Shown: piece by piece, positions 25,997 through 36,867 of the stretch
Layout: every line of letters starts with the position of its first letter
Numbering within the stretch: position 1 is the stretch's first letter
From: an uncultured Bacteroidales bacterium
GTDB lineage: Bacteria; Bacteroidota; Bacteroidia; Bacteroidales; Paludibacteraceae
Direction: 5' to 3'
Length of the DNA stretch: 64,000 nt
NCBI GenBank assembly: GCA_946403215.1
Contig: CAMIZG010000003.1
Span: forward strand, 1 to 64,000
Notes under the pieces: model-generated
Database searches by the model: none
What the model was told of the DNA's origin: nothing
Seen by the model: only the letters and a program-made list of their open reading frames with translations
Program-made: the position numbers and the translations under genes

Positions 25997-27243
25997 ATAC
26001 ATATCAAGCCATTGTCAATCTGCTTCACCAAGAAGTCATTCCTGCCATCGGTTGTACCGAACCGGCATGCGTTGCGCTATGCGTGGCGCGAGCCAAAGAG
26101 AAATTAGGTACGGAGCCCGACAGCATCACCGTTGAGGTGAGCAAGAACATATACAAGAACGCCATGGGCGTAGGCATCCCCGGCACCGGCATGAACGGAC
26201 TGCCTATAGCCGTCGCCTTGGGCGCAACCATCGGCCGTAGCGAGTATGAGCTCGAAGTGTTGCGTGACACCACGCCCGAGGCCGTCAGTTACGCCAAATC
26301 GTACCTGCAACGCGTACCGCCGCAGATACATATAGCGCACGACGCACCCGATCTGGTATATGTACATGCTACAGTTGGCAAAGGTGACACCACAGCAGAG
26401 GCCACTATTCAGGGCAGCCATACAGGCTGCGCAGAAGCATCCTGCTGCATCGGCAGTCTGCGCGAGGTGTACGATTTTGCGATGAATGTGCCGCTCAAGG
26501 ATGTCGAGTTCCTGCTGGATGGTGCTAAGATGAACATGGCAGCCGCAGAGAAATCGTTCATGGGCAATTACGGGCACGGTCTGGGACGCTTGCTGCACAC
26601 GGTAAGCAACCAGCACCTAACCAACAGTCACCCGACGCAGATGTCGAACATCTTCGGCGACACATTGTTCACCAAGATCCTCTGCTACACCTGCGGCGCA
26701 TGCGATGCGCGCATGTCGGGAGCAATGGTGCCGGTGATGTCGAACTCCGGCAGCGGCAATCAGGGAATAAGCTGCTCCATACCGGTCTATCTGTACGCCC
26801 TGGAGCATAACAGCGACGAGGAGCAGACCTTGCGGGCACTCACGCTGAGCAACCTCACGGTGATCTACATCAAGCAGTCGCTGGGCAGGCTGTCAGCGCT
26901 CTGCGGATGCGTGGTGGCGGCTACAGGCTCCGCGGCTGGACTGACCTATCTGATGGGAGGACAGTACGATGAGGTTACTTTTGCCATCAAGAATATGATA
27001 GCTAACATCTCCGGCATGATCTGCGATGGTGCCAAGCCTGCATGCGCGCTGAAGGTGACGAGCGGTGTAGCAACGGCCGTTCTCTCGGCTGCGATGGCTA
27101 TGCACCACTCGTTTGCTGAAAGCACGGAAGGGATAGTGGAAGATGACATTGACCAGACCATACACAACCTCACACGCATCGGACGCGACGGAATGAACCA
27201 GACCGATGAGGTGATCATAGATATAATGACTAATAAATGCTAA
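25993..27243 (+). CDS. CyuA-type cysteine desulfidase / serine dehydratase alpha family (UPF0597)
   Basis: 416 aa from the ATG at 25993, which overlaps the previous stop. The family signature EVIPAIGCTEPACVAL is at the start, with GIPGTGMNGLPIAVALGA after it and later GSGNQGISCSIPV and CGCVVAATGSAAG. These proteins carry a 4Fe-4S cluster and release sulfide and ammonia from cysteine, or deaminate serine. The exact substrate is not decided by sequence. It is coupled to glycosyltransferases upstream and 1 nt from prfB downstream, an arrangement of convenience. Confidence 0.88.
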   Translation: MNTYQAIVNLLHQEVIPAIGCTEPACVALCVARAKEKLGTEPDSITVEVSKNIYKNAMGVGIPGTGMNGLPIAVALGATIGRSEYELEVLRDTTPEAVSYAKSYLQRVPPQIHIAHDAPDLVYVHATVGKGDTTAEATIQGSHTGCAEASCCIGSLREVYDFAMNVPLKDVEFLLDGAKMNMAAAEKSFMGNYGHGLGRLLHTVSNQHLTNSHPTQMSNIFGDTLFTKILCYTCGACDARMSGAMVPVMSNSGSGNQGISCSIPVYLYALEHNSDEEQTLRALTLSNLTVIYIKQSLGRLSALCGCVVAATGSAAGLTYLMGGQYDEVTFAIKNMIANISGMICDGAKPACALKVTSGVATAVLSAAMAMHHSFAESTEGIVEDDIDQTIHNLTRIGRDGMNQTDEVIIDIMTNKC

Positions 27244-27244
27244 G

Positions 27245-28351
27245 ATGATAACCATTGAACAATTAAAAGACATTCAACAACGCGCTGACAAGCTCAAGTC
27301 GTACCTGGCTATTGACGAGAAACGCATCCAACTGGAGGAGGAAGAACTGCATACGCAGGCTCCGGAGTTCTGGGAGGACGCCAAAGCCGCCGAGGCGCAG
27401 ATGCGCAAGGTCAAATCCCTCCGGCGCTGGATAGACGGTTACGAGGGCGTACGCAACGCTACCGAAGAACTGCAGCTTGCCTTCGACTACTACAAGGAGG
27501 AACTGGTGACCGAACAGGAGGTGGATGACGCCTACGCGCACGCAATAAAAGAGGTAGAAGATCTGGAGATGAAGAATATGCTCTCGCACGAAGAGGATGC
27601 GATGCCTGCCGTACTGAAGATCGTGAGCGGTGCAGGCGGCACCGAGGCGCAGGACTGGGCGGAACAGCTCATGCGTATGTACCAGCGCTACTGCGAGAAG
27701 CACGACTACAAGGTGACCATAGCCAACCTGCAGGAGGGCGATGAGGCGGGCATCAAGACAGTGACGTTCAACATCGAGGGCGAAATGGCGTACGGCTACC
27801 TGAAGAGCGAAAACGGTGTGCACCGTCTGGTGCGCGTCAGCCCGTACAATGCCCAGGGCAAACGCATGACGAGCTTCGCATCGGTGTTCGTTGTGCCACT
27901 GATTGATGACTCGATTGAGATCACCGTTGACCCTGCCGGACTAAGTTGGGATACGTTCCGCTCATCCGGCGCCGGCGGTCAGAACGTGAACAAGGTTGAA
28001 TCCGGCGTACGCCTGCACTATAAGTTCGTGAACCCGCTCACAGGCCAGCCTGACGAGATAGTGATTGAGAACACCGAGACGCGCGACCAGCCCAAGAACC
28101 GCGAGAACGCCCTCCGCCACCTGCGCTCGCAGCTCTATGAACTCGAACTTGAGAAACGCCGGCAGGCACAAGCCAAGGTGGAGGCGGGCAAGAAGAAGAT
28201 TGAATGGGGCAGTCAGATCCGTTCATACGTGTTCGATGACCGTCGCGTCAAGGATCACCGCACCAACTACCAGACATCCAACGTCAACGCCGTGATGGAC
28301 GGCGATATTGACGCATTCATCAAGGCTTACCTTATGGAGTTCCCCGACTAA
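27245..28351 (+). CDS. prfB: Peptide chain release factor 2
   Basis: 368 aa RF2, which terminates at UGA and UAA. The catalytic GGQ is in SSGAGGQNVNKVE. The stop-recognition tripeptide is SPY in VRVSPYNAQGKR, where E. coli has SPF. The gene is one open frame: the usual +1 programmed-frameshift site near codon 25 is absent, the stretch reading LKSYLAIDEKR without interruption. Release is therefore not autoregulated that way here. Confidence 0.95.
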   Translation: MITIEQLKDIQQRADKLKSYLAIDEKRIQLEEEELHTQAPEFWEDAKAAEAQMRKVKSLRRWIDGYEGVRNATEELQLAFDYYKEELVTEQEVDDAYAHAIKEVEDLEMKNMLSHEEDAMPAVLKIVSGAGGTEAQDWAEQLMRMYQRYCEKHDYKVTIANLQEGDEAGIKTVTFNIEGEMAYGYLKSENGVHRLVRVSPYNAQGKRMTSFASVFVVPLIDDSIEITVDPAGLSWDTFRSSGAGGQNVNKVESGVRLHYKFVNPLTGQPDEIVIENTETRDQPKNRENALRHLRSQLYELELEKRRQAQAKVEAGKKKIEWGSQIRSYVFDDRRVKDHRTNYQTSNVNAVMDGDIDAFIKAYLMEFPD

Positions 28352-28399
28352 GCCCGGCCGAAAAGAATGCCGTAAATAATCAAATAATTTGAGCTATTA

Positions 28400-28431
28400 T
28401 TTGCAAATGTCGATTTATTTTTGTAACTTTG
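28400..28431 (+). promoter_or_regulatory. Promoter of the OYE-family gene
   Basis: TTTG at 28400-28403 and TAACTTTG at 28424-28431 with 20 nt between; ATG at 28445, giving a leader of about 8 nt. Confidence 0.85.
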
Positions 28432-28444
28432 TAGGTTTTTAGTT

Positions 28445-29734
28445 ATGAACAAACTTTTTACACCCTATAAGTTAGGCCCCATCACGTTGCGCAACCGATT
28501 TATTCGTTCGGCAGCATTTGAGAACATGTGCACCGGCAATGAGCCCTCGCAGATGCTTCACGACTACCATGTGAGCGTGGCGCACGGCGGAGTAGGCATG
28601 ACAACTGTAGCCTATTGCGCCGTTGACCTGAGCGGTGTTTCGTTCGACGGACAGCTGTATGTCCGTCCGGAAGCCTTGACCGGACTGAGGAAACTGACCG
28701 ACGCCATTCATGCCGAAGGAGCCAAGGCGAGCATCCAGCTGGGGCACTGCGGCAACATGACGCACTTCTCGACCTGCCACTGCATGCCGTTGAGCGCATC
28801 CAACGGGTTTAACCTGTACAGCCCGACGATCCACCGCAGGATGAAGGTGAGCGAGATTAAAGCGATGGTGAAGAAGTTCGGCGAGGCTGTGGATTTCTGC
28901 CGCGAGGCAGGATTTGACTGCGTGGAGATCCACGCGGGTCACGCGTACCTGATATCGCAGTTCATCAGTCCGCGCACCAACCATCGGCACGATGAGTACG
29001 GCGGCTGCTTTGAGAACCGCGTACGCTTCCTGAACGAGGTGCTCGACGAAGTCATGCTTCACGCCAAGGACGATATGGCCGTAGTGGTGAAGACGAACAT
29101 GTGGGACAACTGCTGGCACGGTTCGGATATCGAGGAAGGCATCCGCATCGCCCGTGAGATAGCCAAGCACAAGGTCCACGGCATCGTTCTGTCCGGTGGT
29201 ACGGTCAGCCGCTCGCCGATGACGATATTAGGCGGTGCCATGCCGGTGAAGACGCTGGCCCACTACATGCCTACTAAGAGCCTGTGGTGGCTCAAGGCCG
29301 CTCTGAACATACCTTTCGTTGGTGACATCATGACGCCTACCGTTCCATTCAAGGAACTGTACTTCATGCAGCAGGCCAAGCGTTTTCAGGAGGAGATAAA
29401 GGATGTGCCGCTGATCTATGTAGGCGGCGTACAGAGTGGCGATAACTGTCAACAGATAATGGACGAAGGCTTTGAACTGTTCCAACTTGCACATGTGCTG
29501 ATCAAGGATCCGGAGTTCGTGAATCATGTAAAGGAGAACCCGCACTACCACGCCGGATGCAAACGTTCGAACTACTGCGTAGGACGCATGTACAGCAAGG
29601 AGATGAAGTGCCACGAGTGCGTGGAGCGCGACGGAGAGAAGATTCCCGCCAGGATCCAGCGCGAGATCAAACGTCTGGAGAAGGATGCGCATGAGAGCAT
29701 CCACGCCCGGAAATCTTCAGCCAAAGTTGAATGA
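28445..29734 (+). CDS. NADH:flavin oxidoreductase (Old Yellow Enzyme family)
   Basis: 429 aa TIM-barrel FMN enzyme: LFTPYKLGPITLRNRFIRSA, IQLGHCGN, EIHAGHAYLISQFISPRTNHRHDEYGG, and a late YVGGVQSGD. The C-terminus is cysteine-rich (CKRSNYC, then MKCHEC) and could bind metal or a cluster, as longer dienoyl-CoA-reductase-type members do. Substrate unknown. The DUF486 gene follows 15 nt later. Confidence 0.9.
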   Translation: MNKLFTPYKLGPITLRNRFIRSAAFENMCTGNEPSQMLHDYHVSVAHGGVGMTTVAYCAVDLSGVSFDGQLYVRPEALTGLRKLTDAIHAEGAKASIQLGHCGNMTHFSTCHCMPLSASNGFNLYSPTIHRRMKVSEIKAMVKKFGEAVDFCREAGFDCVEIHAGHAYLISQFISPRTNHRHDEYGGCFENRVRFLNEVLDEVMLHAKDDMAVVVKTNMWDNCWHGSDIEEGIRIAREIAKHKVHGIVLSGGTVSRSPMTILGGAMPVKTLAHYMPTKSLWWLKAALNIPFVGDIMTPTVPFKELYFMQQAKRFQEEIKDVPLIYVGGVQSGDNCQQIMDEGFELFQLAHVLIKDPEFVNHVKENPHYHAGCKRSNYCVGRMYSKEMKCHECVERDGEKIPARIQREIKRLEKDAHESIHARKSSAKVE

Positions 29735-29749
29735 TAACTATTATTAGCA

Positions 29750-30115
29750 ATGAAATCAGTTTACACCATATTACTATTGATCTGCTCCAACGTCTTCATG
29801 ACACTCGCCTGGTACGGACATCTGAAGATGGCGGAGATGAAGTGGTTTCAGCACCTGCCCCTGATAGCGGTTATCCTCATCAGCTGGGGTATAGCATTCT
29901 TCGAGTACTGCCTGCAGGTGCCGGCCAACCGCATGGGCTTCATGGGCAATGGCGGGCCGTTTAACCTGATGCAGCTCAAGATCCTTCAAGAGGTGATCAC
30001 CCTCACGGTGTTCATCGCCTTTTCGGCGCTGGCGTTCCACATGCACCTCAGATGGAACCACGTAGCAGCCGCGTTCTTTATGATCCTGGCTGTGTATTTT
30101 GTATTCAAAGGTTGA
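29750..30115 (+). CDS. DUF486 (DMT-like) membrane protein
   Basis: 121 aa with four membrane helices. The family pattern is clear: SNVFMTLAWYGHLK near the start, SWGIAFFEYCLQVPANRMG in the middle, and LKILQEVITLTVFIAFS. DUF486 belongs to the drug/metabolite transporter clan. Substrate unknown. Confidence 0.9.
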   Translation: MKSVYTILLLICSNVFMTLAWYGHLKMAEMKWFQHLPLIAVILISWGIAFFEYCLQVPANRMGFMGNGGPFNLMQLKILQEVITLTVFIAFSALAFHMHLRWNHVAAAFFMILAVYFVFKG

Positions 30116-30139
30116 TACTTAATCAAAACATTCACAATA

Positions 30140-33040
30140 ATGAAAAAGACACTATTTAGCTTATTACTGCTTGTATGGGGCACAGTTGTCCTGTTTGCCC
30201 AGTTGCCGGAAGGCTTGTCACAGTACACATTGAACAACGGACTGACTGTCCTGCTGTGGGAAGACCACGACCAGCCTGATGTGTTCGGCGCTACCGTTAC
30301 GCGTGCCGGTTCGATTGACGAACCCGAGACAGCTACCGGTCTGGCGCACTACCTGGAGCACATGCTCTTTAAGGGTACCGACCGTATGGGTGCCCTGGAT
30401 TGGGAGAAGGAGCGTCCCCACTATGAGCACATCATCGCCCTGTATGACACGCTGGCCATGACCACCGATGCCAAGGAGCGCGAACAAATTCAGCTGCGCA
30501 TCAACGAGCAGAGCCGTCTGGCTGCACAATACAGCGCAACCGACGAGTTCTCCAACCTCATACAGTCGATAGGCGGCGAGGATCTGAATGCCGGCACAAG
30601 TTACGACATGACATATTTCCACAACCGCTTCCCTGCATATCAGATGGAGCGTTGGCTGACATTGTACGCCGACCGCTTGACCAACCCCGTGTTCCGCACC
30701 TTCCAGGCGGAGCTGGAGAATGTGTTTGAGGAATACAACATGTACTCCGACGACAACAGCCAGCACGTGCAGAAGTTCATCAACGAGCAGTTGTACAAAG
30801 GCAGCGCATACTCGCGCGACATTATCGGGTTCCCCGAGGACCTGAAGAACCCCAAGTTGCGCCAGCTCATCGAGTTCTACAACACCTGGTATGTGCCTAA
30901 CAACATGGCGCTGATCCTGGTGGGTAACTTCTCCACGGAGGAAGTCAAGCCGTTGATAGAGAAGACCTTCGGCGGCATGCAGAGCAAGCCGCTGCCTGAG
31001 CGCAAGACCTTCGCTCCGACCGATTTCTCCAAGAACGAGCGCTTCAGCGCCAAACTCGGCTACTACCCCGAATTGTGCATTGGCTACAACGGCGTGAAGA
31101 GCGGTGCCGACGAGGAGCTGGCTCTGGATTTTGCCTGCAACCTGCTGTCGAACTCAATGGGTATCGGTCTGCTGGACGAACTCATCCTTGACAATAAGCT
31201 GATGTATGCCGGTGCCGTGAACAACGGCGCACGCGAACTGGGACGCCTGGAGATAATCGCTATCCCATACATGGATCCCGAGACGCAAGAGTACAATTCG
31301 CTCAAAGAGACCGAATCCATGGTGATGAAAGCCATTGACCAACTAATCAAGGGCGAGGTCAGCGACGATCTGTTCGAAGCCGTACGCCTGAATAGCATCC
31401 AGCAGTACGACCGCATGATGGAGTACCCCATGCTCAAGGCATACACCCTGCTGGAGGGATACGTAAGCCAGGTACCTCTGGAACAGCTCTTTACCGAGAA
31501 AGACGAACTGCGCAAGTTGACCAAGGACGCTGTTATCAGTGTAGCCAAGAAATACTTCTCCGCTCCGCATAAGACCTTCGAGATTGCCGAAGGTTCGCCC
31601 AAGAAGGACAAACTCGCCAAGCCGAAGATCAAACCGCTGGAGCCCGGCTTGGGACAGTCGGACTACTACAAGCAGTTCACCTCTATCCCTGCCGGCAAAC
31701 TCGTGCCGCGCTTTGTTGACCTGAAGGATATCGACCAGGACCGCTTTGCCGAGAACGTATATGTATATGTTACTCCCAACCCGAAAAACGATATTTTCTC
31801 CCTGCGTCTGCGTTATGGTATAGGCTCCTACAACATGCCTCTGCTCGAGTATGCTGTGCAGATGATGGATGTAGCGGGCCTGAAGGGTGCACCCGGACTG
31901 AGTGCCGCGGAGTACCGCGCCAAACTCGCGCGCCTGGGAGGAAAGTGCAGCTACATGGTGAGCGACAACTACGTAACGGTGGATATTGAGGGGGCAGAGC
32001 AGAACATGAAGGAGATCGTGTCGCTGGTTAACCTGCACATGCTCTTCCCGGACTTCACCTCGGAGAACGATGCCAAGCTTAACAGCGTCAAGGGCCAGGT
32101 ATATTCCGGTCGTCAGGTTGAGCGTAAGAGCACTGACCTGGTAGCCGATGCAGCCTATGATTACGTGCTATACGGCGAGAACTCGGAGTATATCAAGCGC
32201 ACACCGCTGGACGAGGTACTGCAACTCGAGGCTTCACAGTTGGAGGCTGAGTGGCACAAGGCATTGGATTTCGAACTGGAGATCCACTACGCCGGCAAAT
32301 TGCCTGCCGACAGCGTCAAGAGCGCCTTGTTCGGACATATACCTATGTCGGAGAAGGCTATCCCCACCACCTCGCCTATCGAGCGTCCCAGACTGCCGTT
32401 CAGCAAGACGGAGCTTTACTTCCTGCCCGACGCCACGATGCAGCAGGCCAAGATTTACTTCTTGATCGAGGGTACGCCGTATAACATCAACGACGCCGTG
32501 CATATTGATGCCTTCAACGAATACTTCGGCGGTGGATTCTCGGGCCTGGTAATGAACGAGATCCGCGAGAAGCGCTCCATGGCATATACAGCCTACGGTA
32601 CTGTTATCACGCCGCCGGTGCAGGGACGTAACACACGCTTCGTCGGATATGTAGGCACACAATCCGACAAGGTGCTCGATGCACTGAACGTTTATTGCCA
32701 GCTGCTCGATAATATGCCGCAGAACGGCGAGAACATCGAGAACATCCGCACCATACTGCGTCAGTCCATGCTTAGTCACCACCCCACCTTCCGCTCCAAG
32801 AGTCAGAGGCTGACCGACTGGATGCGCCTGGGCTATCAGATTGACCCCGCTACACTGCAGATCCGTCAGGTACAGAAACTCAAGTTCGAGGATATTACCG
32901 CATACTACGACGCACATATCAAAGGCCAACCGATGAAGATCCTGATCATGGGCGACCCCAAGCAAATCGACCAGAAGGCACTCAAGGCTCAATTTGGCAA
33001 GGTTAACAAACTGTCAGCAGGCAAACTCTTTAGCGAATAA
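30140..33040 (+). CDS. M16 family zinc metallopeptidase, exported
   Basis: 966 aa with a signal peptide (about 20 residues). The inverted zinc motif HxxEH is in HYLEHMLFKG, with the third ligand in ELENVFEEYNM about 125 residues on. Two tandem M16 halves follow (inactive repeat in the C-terminal half), the pitrilysin-like architecture. Periplasmic oligopeptide degradation is the likely role. Confidence 0.93.
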   Translation: MKKTLFSLLLLVWGTVVLFAQLPEGLSQYTLNNGLTVLLWEDHDQPDVFGATVTRAGSIDEPETATGLAHYLEHMLFKGTDRMGALDWEKERPHYEHIIALYDTLAMTTDAKEREQIQLRINEQSRLAAQYSATDEFSNLIQSIGGEDLNAGTSYDMTYFHNRFPAYQMERWLTLYADRLTNPVFRTFQAELENVFEEYNMYSDDNSQHVQKFINEQLYKGSAYSRDIIGFPEDLKNPKLRQLIEFYNTWYVPNNMALILVGNFSTEEVKPLIEKTFGGMQSKPLPERKTFAPTDFSKNERFSAKLGYYPELCIGYNGVKSGADEELALDFACNLLSNSMGIGLLDELILDNKLMYAGAVNNGARELGRLEIIAIPYMDPETQEYNSLKETESMVMKAIDQLIKGEVSDDLFEAVRLNSIQQYDRMMEYPMLKAYTLLEGYVSQVPLEQLFTEKDELRKLTKDAVISVAKKYFSAPHKTFEIAEGSPKKDKLAKPKIKPLEPGLGQSDYYKQFTSIPAGKLVPRFVDLKDIDQDRFAENVYVYVTPNPKNDIFSLRLRYGIGSYNMPLLEYAVQMMDVAGLKGAPGLSAAEYRAKLARLGGKCSYMVSDNYVTVDIEGAEQNMKEIVSLVNLHMLFPDFTSENDAKLNSVKGQVYSGRQVERKSTDLVADAAYDYVLYGENSEYIKRTPLDEVLQLEASQLEAEWHKALDFELEIHYAGKLPADSVKSALFGHIPMSEKAIPTTSPIERPRLPFSKTELYFLPDATMQQAKIYFLIEGTPYNINDAVHIDAFNEYFGGGFSGLVMNEIREKRSMAYTAYGTVITPPVQGRNTRFVGYVGTQSDKVLDALNVYCQLLDNMPQNGENIENIRTILRQSMLSHHPTFRSKSQRLTDWMRLGYQIDPATLQIRQVQKLKFEDITAYYDAHIKGQPMKILIMGDPKQIDQKALKAQFGKVNKLSAGKLFSE

Positions 33041-33041
33041 T

Positions 33042-33977
33042 ATGCATCGTTCAGGATTCGTAAATATTGTCGGCAACCCCAATGTGGGCAAATCAACGCT
33101 GATGAACGCTCTGGTGGGTGAGCGGCTGTCGATTATCACATCCAAGGCGCAGACCACGCGGCATCGCATTATGGGTATCGTCAACGGCGAGGATTTTCAG
33201 ATTGTCTATTCCGACACTCCGGGTGTGCTCAAGCCTAACTACAAGCTGCAGGAGCAAATGTTGGAGTTCAGCCGCGGAGCGCTGGTGGATGCCGATGTAC
33301 TGCTGTATGTGACTGACGTACAGGACACTCCCGACAAGAACGCCGACTTCCTCAGCAAGGTCAAGAATATGGCGGGCAGCACACGCACCACAGCAGGCAC
33401 GCAGACTCCCGCCGTCTTCCTCATCATCAACAAGATTGACCTCACTACGCCCGAAACACTCGACAACCTGGTAGTCTACTGGCAGAAAGAACTGCCCACG
33501 GCGCAGATCTTCCCTATCTCCGCCAAGGAGCGCTTTGGCATTGACCAGCTCTTTGCTGCCATAAAGGACGCACTGCCCGAGTGCCCGCCGTTCTTCGACA
33601 AGGACCAGCTCACCGACAAACCCGCACGGTTCTTCGTCAGCGAGATCATCCGCGAGAAGATCCTGCTCAACTACGACAAAGAGATTCCCTACTCCACCGA
33701 GGTGGAGGTGGAGGCATTCAAGGATGAGCCCGAGAGCCAGCAGCACCCAAAGGGGCTGATTCGTATCCAGGCGGTTATCTACGTGGAGCGAGACAGCCAG
33801 AAGGGCATCATCATCGGTCACCAGGGCATGGCGCTTAAGAAGGTTGGTTCGTCCGCACGCAAAGATATTGAGGCATTCTTCGCCAAGCCCGTGTTCCTCG
33901 AGCTCTTCGTCAAGGTCGATCGCGACTGGCGGTCCAGCGTGGGACGACTCAAGCACTACGGATACGACCTGACGTAA
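33042..33977 (+). CDS. era: GTPase Era
   Basis: 311 aa from the ATG at 33042. G1 [10 protein letters not shown]2 region TTRHRIMG, G3 DTPGV, G4 NKID, and a C-terminal KH domain with [15 protein letters not shown]. Era binds 16S rRNA and matures the 30S subunit. It lies 1 nt after the M16 gene. Confidence 0.96.
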   Translation: MHRSGFVNIVGNPNVGKSTLMNALVGERLSIITSKAQTTRHRIMGIVNGEDFQIVYSDTPGVLKPNYKLQEQMLEFSRGALVDADVLLYVTDVQDTPDKNADFLSKVKNMAGSTRTTAGTQTPAVFLIINKIDLTTPETLDNLVVYWQKELPTAQIFPISAKERFGIDQLFAAIKDALPECPPFFDKDQLTDKPARFFVSEIIREKILLNYDKEIPYSTEVEVEAFKDEPESQQHPKGLIRIQAVIYVERDSQKGIIIGHQGMALKKVGSSARKDIEAFFAKPVFLELFVKVDRDWRSSVGRLKHYGYDLT

Positions 33978-34023
33978 GCAACAACACAATTCAATCATTT
34001 CGCAACGAATAAACACTAACATA

Positions 34024-36819
34024 ATGGAGTACAATTTTAGTGAGATAGAGCAAAAGTGGCAGGCTGCATGGGACAAAGCCAATGCCTACAAGGTAAGTAA
34101 CGAGAGCGACAAACCGCACTACTACGTGCTGGACATGTTCCCCTATCCCTCGGGCGCGGGTCTGCACGTGGGGCATCCGCTGGGCTATATAGCCTCGGAT
34201 ATCTACTCGCGCTACAAGCGTCAGAAAGGCTTCAACGTGCTGCACCCCATGGGCTTTGACGCCTACGGTCTGCCGGCGGAGCAGTATGCTATCCAGACCG
34301 GTCAGCACCCCGAGGTGACCACCAACGAGAACATCAAGCGCTACATCAGCCAGCTCCGCAAGATAGGCTTCTGCTACGACTGGAGCCGCGAGGTCAAGAC
34401 CTGCGACCCCAAGTTCTACAAGTGGACCCAGTGGGCGTTCATTCAGATGTTCAACCACTACTACGACACCGCAGCGCAGAAAGCCAAACCTATCAGCGAG
34501 CTCGTGGCCCGCTTCGAGAAGGAGGACCCGGCCTGGGCAACCCTTACCGAGAAAGAGCAGCAGGAGCGGCTGATGAACTACCGCATCGCCTACCTGGCTG
34601 ATACCAAGGTCAACTGGTGCCCGGCGCTGGGCACGGTGCTTGCCAACGACGAGGTGAGCGAAGGACTGTCGGTCCGCGGAGGCTACCCCGTGGAGCAGCG
34701 TGTGATGCGCCAGTGGTGCCTGCGCGTCAGTGCGTATGCACCGCGCTTGTTGGAGGGCTTGGACCGCGTGGACTGGACGGACAGCCTCAAGGACACCCAG
34801 CGCAACTGGATTGGTCGCTCGGAAGGCGCGGAGATGCGCTTTGAAATCAAGGGGCAGGATGCACCAATCACCATCTTCACCACCCGTGCCGACACGGTGT
34901 TCGGCGTCACGTTCATGGTGCTGGCACCCGAGAGTGAGTACGTGGAGCGTCTTGTCACCGACGGGCAGCGCGACGAGGTGGAGCAATACCTGGCCTGGGT
35001 GAAACGCCGCACCGAGCGCGAGCGTATAGCCGACCGCAAGGTCACGGGCGTGTTCTCCGGCTCGTATGCTATCAATCCGCTGACCAACAACGAGATACCT
35101 ATCTACATCTCCGACTACGTACTGGCGGGCTACGGCACCGGTGCCATCATGGCCGTGCCGGCACACGACAGCCGCGACTATGCGTTTGCCAAGCATTTCG
35201 GCTTGCCCATCGTGCCGCTTATTGAGGGCGCGGATGTCAGCGAGCAGAGTTTCGACGCCAAGGAAGGCAGGATGATGAACTCCGGCTTCCTCAACGGCCT
35301 CGAGGTCAAGGACGCCATAGCCAGGATGAAGGAGCATATCACCAATACGGGTATCGGCCGCGTGACGGTCAACTACCGTCTGCGTGACGCCATCTTCTCG
35401 CGCCAGCGCTACTGGGGCGAACCGTTCCCCGTCTATTACAAGGACGGCATGCCGTACACCGTCGATGAGAAAGACCTGCCGTTGCTCTTGCCCGAGGTGC
35501 GCGACTTCAAGCCTACTGCTGACGGCCGTCCGCCGCTCGGCAATGCCGACAACTGGACGTACAAAGGCTATCCGCTCGAGCTCTGCACCATGCCGGGCTT
35601 TGCAGGATCGAGCGCGTACTACCTGCGCTATATGGACCCGACGAACGACGAGGCGCTCGTCAGCCGTCAGGCCAACGACTACTGGCAGCAGGTGGACCTC
35701 TATCTGGGCGGTTCGGAGCACGCTACGGGACACCTTATCTACTCGCGCTTCTGGAACAAGTTCCTCTACGACCTGGGGCTGGTATGCAAGGACGAGCCGT
35801 TCCGCAAACTCATCAACCAGGGCATGATACAGGGCCGCTCGAACTTCGTCTATCGCTATATAGGCGAGGGCGCTACGGGCAACCTGTATATCTCCTACAA
35901 CCTCATCAACAACCCCGAGTACAAGGACAAGGTGCAGCCCATCCACGTCAATGTGAACATCGTCAACAACGATGTGCTGGATATCACCGCCTTCCGCAAC
36001 TGGATGCCGGAGTTCAAGAACGCGCAGTTCATCTTTGCCGACGGCACCAGCTCGGAGATTGAGGATAATCCCTACCTCGGCGCAGCCATGCCCAAGCAGT
36101 ACATCTGCGGCTGGGCGGTGGAGAAGATGTCGAAGTCGATGTTCAACGTCGTCAACCCCGACGATGTGATTGCCAAGTACGGCGCGGATACCTTGCGCCT
36201 CTACGAGATGTTCCTCGGCCCGCTGGAGATGTCCAAGCCATGGGACACCAACGGCATCGACGGCGTGCACCGCTTCCTCAGGAAAGCCTGGAACATGTAC
36301 GAGACCATCTCTGACGATGCGCCTACGGCTGAGGAACTCAAGAGCCTGCACAAGCTGATCAAGAAGGTGACGTGGGATATCGAGAACTTCTCGTTCAACA
36401 CGTCCATTCCTGCGTTCATGATTGCCCAGAACGAGCTCTATGCCCTCAAGTGCAACAAGCGCGCCATCCTCGAGCCGTTTGCCGTGCTCCTCGCGCCCTA
36501 TGCACCGCACATCGCCGAAGAGATGTATCACCGCTGCAACACCCTTCCCTTCAGGGAGGGGGCGGGGGTAGGCTCGTCCTTTGTCATTGACGCTCCGTGG
36601 CCTGAGTGCAACGAGGCCTATCTGATAGAGGACACGCAGAAGTACCCCGTGCAGTTCAACGGCAAGGTACGTTTCACCTTGGAGTGCCCGAAAGACACGC
36701 CGCGCGAAGAGGTCGAGAAGTTCGTCCTCGCCCATGAGGACACCGCACGCTACCTCGCCGGCAATACGCCCAAGAAGGTCATCGTCGTGCCCGGACGCAT
36801 CGTGAACATCGTGATGTAA
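34024..36819 (+). CDS. leuS: Leucyl-tRNA synthetase
   Basis: 931 aa class I synthetase. The HIGH-type motif is HVGHPLGY (about residues 49-56) and KMSKS is in [11 protein letters not shown] (about 700). The editing domain contains [12 protein letters not shown], and a C-terminal anticodon and tRNA-binding region is present. Near residue 841 a stretch [13 protein letters not shown] comes from an inserted G-rich repeat, between two segments normally adjacent in relatives. A very long ORF on the opposite strand (33991-37329) is a codon-bias shadow of this gene. Confidence 0.97.
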   Translation: MEYNFSEIEQKWQAAWDKANAYKVSNESDKPHYYVLDMFPYPSGAGLHVGHPLGYIASDIYSRYKRQKGFNVLHPMGFDAYGLPAEQYAIQTGQHPEVTTNENIKRYISQLRKIGFCYDWSREVKTCDPKFYKWTQWAFIQMFNHYYDTAAQKAKPISELVARFEKEDPAWATLTEKEQQERLMNYRIAYLADTKVNWCPALGTVLANDEVSEGLSVRGGYPVEQRVMRQWCLRVSAYAPRLLEGLDRVDWTDSLKDTQRNWIGRSEGAEMRFEIKGQDAPITIFTTRADTVFGVTFMVLAPESEYVERLVTDGQRDEVEQYLAWVKRRTERERIADRKVTGVFSGSYAINPLTNNEIPIYISDYVLAGYGTGAIMAVPAHDSRDYAFAKHFGLPIVPLIEGADVSEQSFDAKEGRMMNSGFLNGLEVKDAIARMKEHITNTGIGRVTVNYRLRDAIFSRQRYWGEPFPVYYKDGMPYTVDEKDLPLLLPEVRDFKPTADGRPPLGNADNWTYKGYPLELCTMPGFAGSSAYYLRYMDPTNDEALVSRQANDYWQQVDLYLGGSEHATGHLIYSRFWNKFLYDLGLVCKDEPFRKLINQGMIQGRSNFVYRYIGEGATGNLYISYNLINNPEYKDKVQPIHVNVNIVNNDVLDITAFRNWMPEFKNAQFIFADGTSSEIEDNPYLGAAMPKQYICGWAVEKMSKSMFNVVNPDDVIAKYGADTLRLYEMFLGPLEMSKPWDTNGIDGVHRFLRKAWNMYETISDDAPTAEELKSLHKLIKKVTWDIENFSFNTSIPAFMIAQNELYALKCNKRAILEPFAVLLAPYAPHIAEEMYHRCNTLPFREGAGVGSSFVIDAPWPECNEAYLIEDTQKYPVQFNGKVRFTLECPKDTPREEVEKFVLAHEDTARYLAGNTPKKVIVVPGRIVNIVM
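36541..36575 (+). repeat. G-rich insertion repeat inside leuS
   Basis: CTTCAGGGAGGGGGCGGGGG, flanked by CCC-rich sequence, translated [10 protein letters not shown]. It resembles the dispersed CTTCAGGGAGG-type repeat seen in other Bacteroidota genomes. Confidence 0.6.
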
Positions 36820-36867
36820 GTTCAGGGGGGCAAGCGAGGGCCTGGAGATAGAAGAGGAATACGATAA

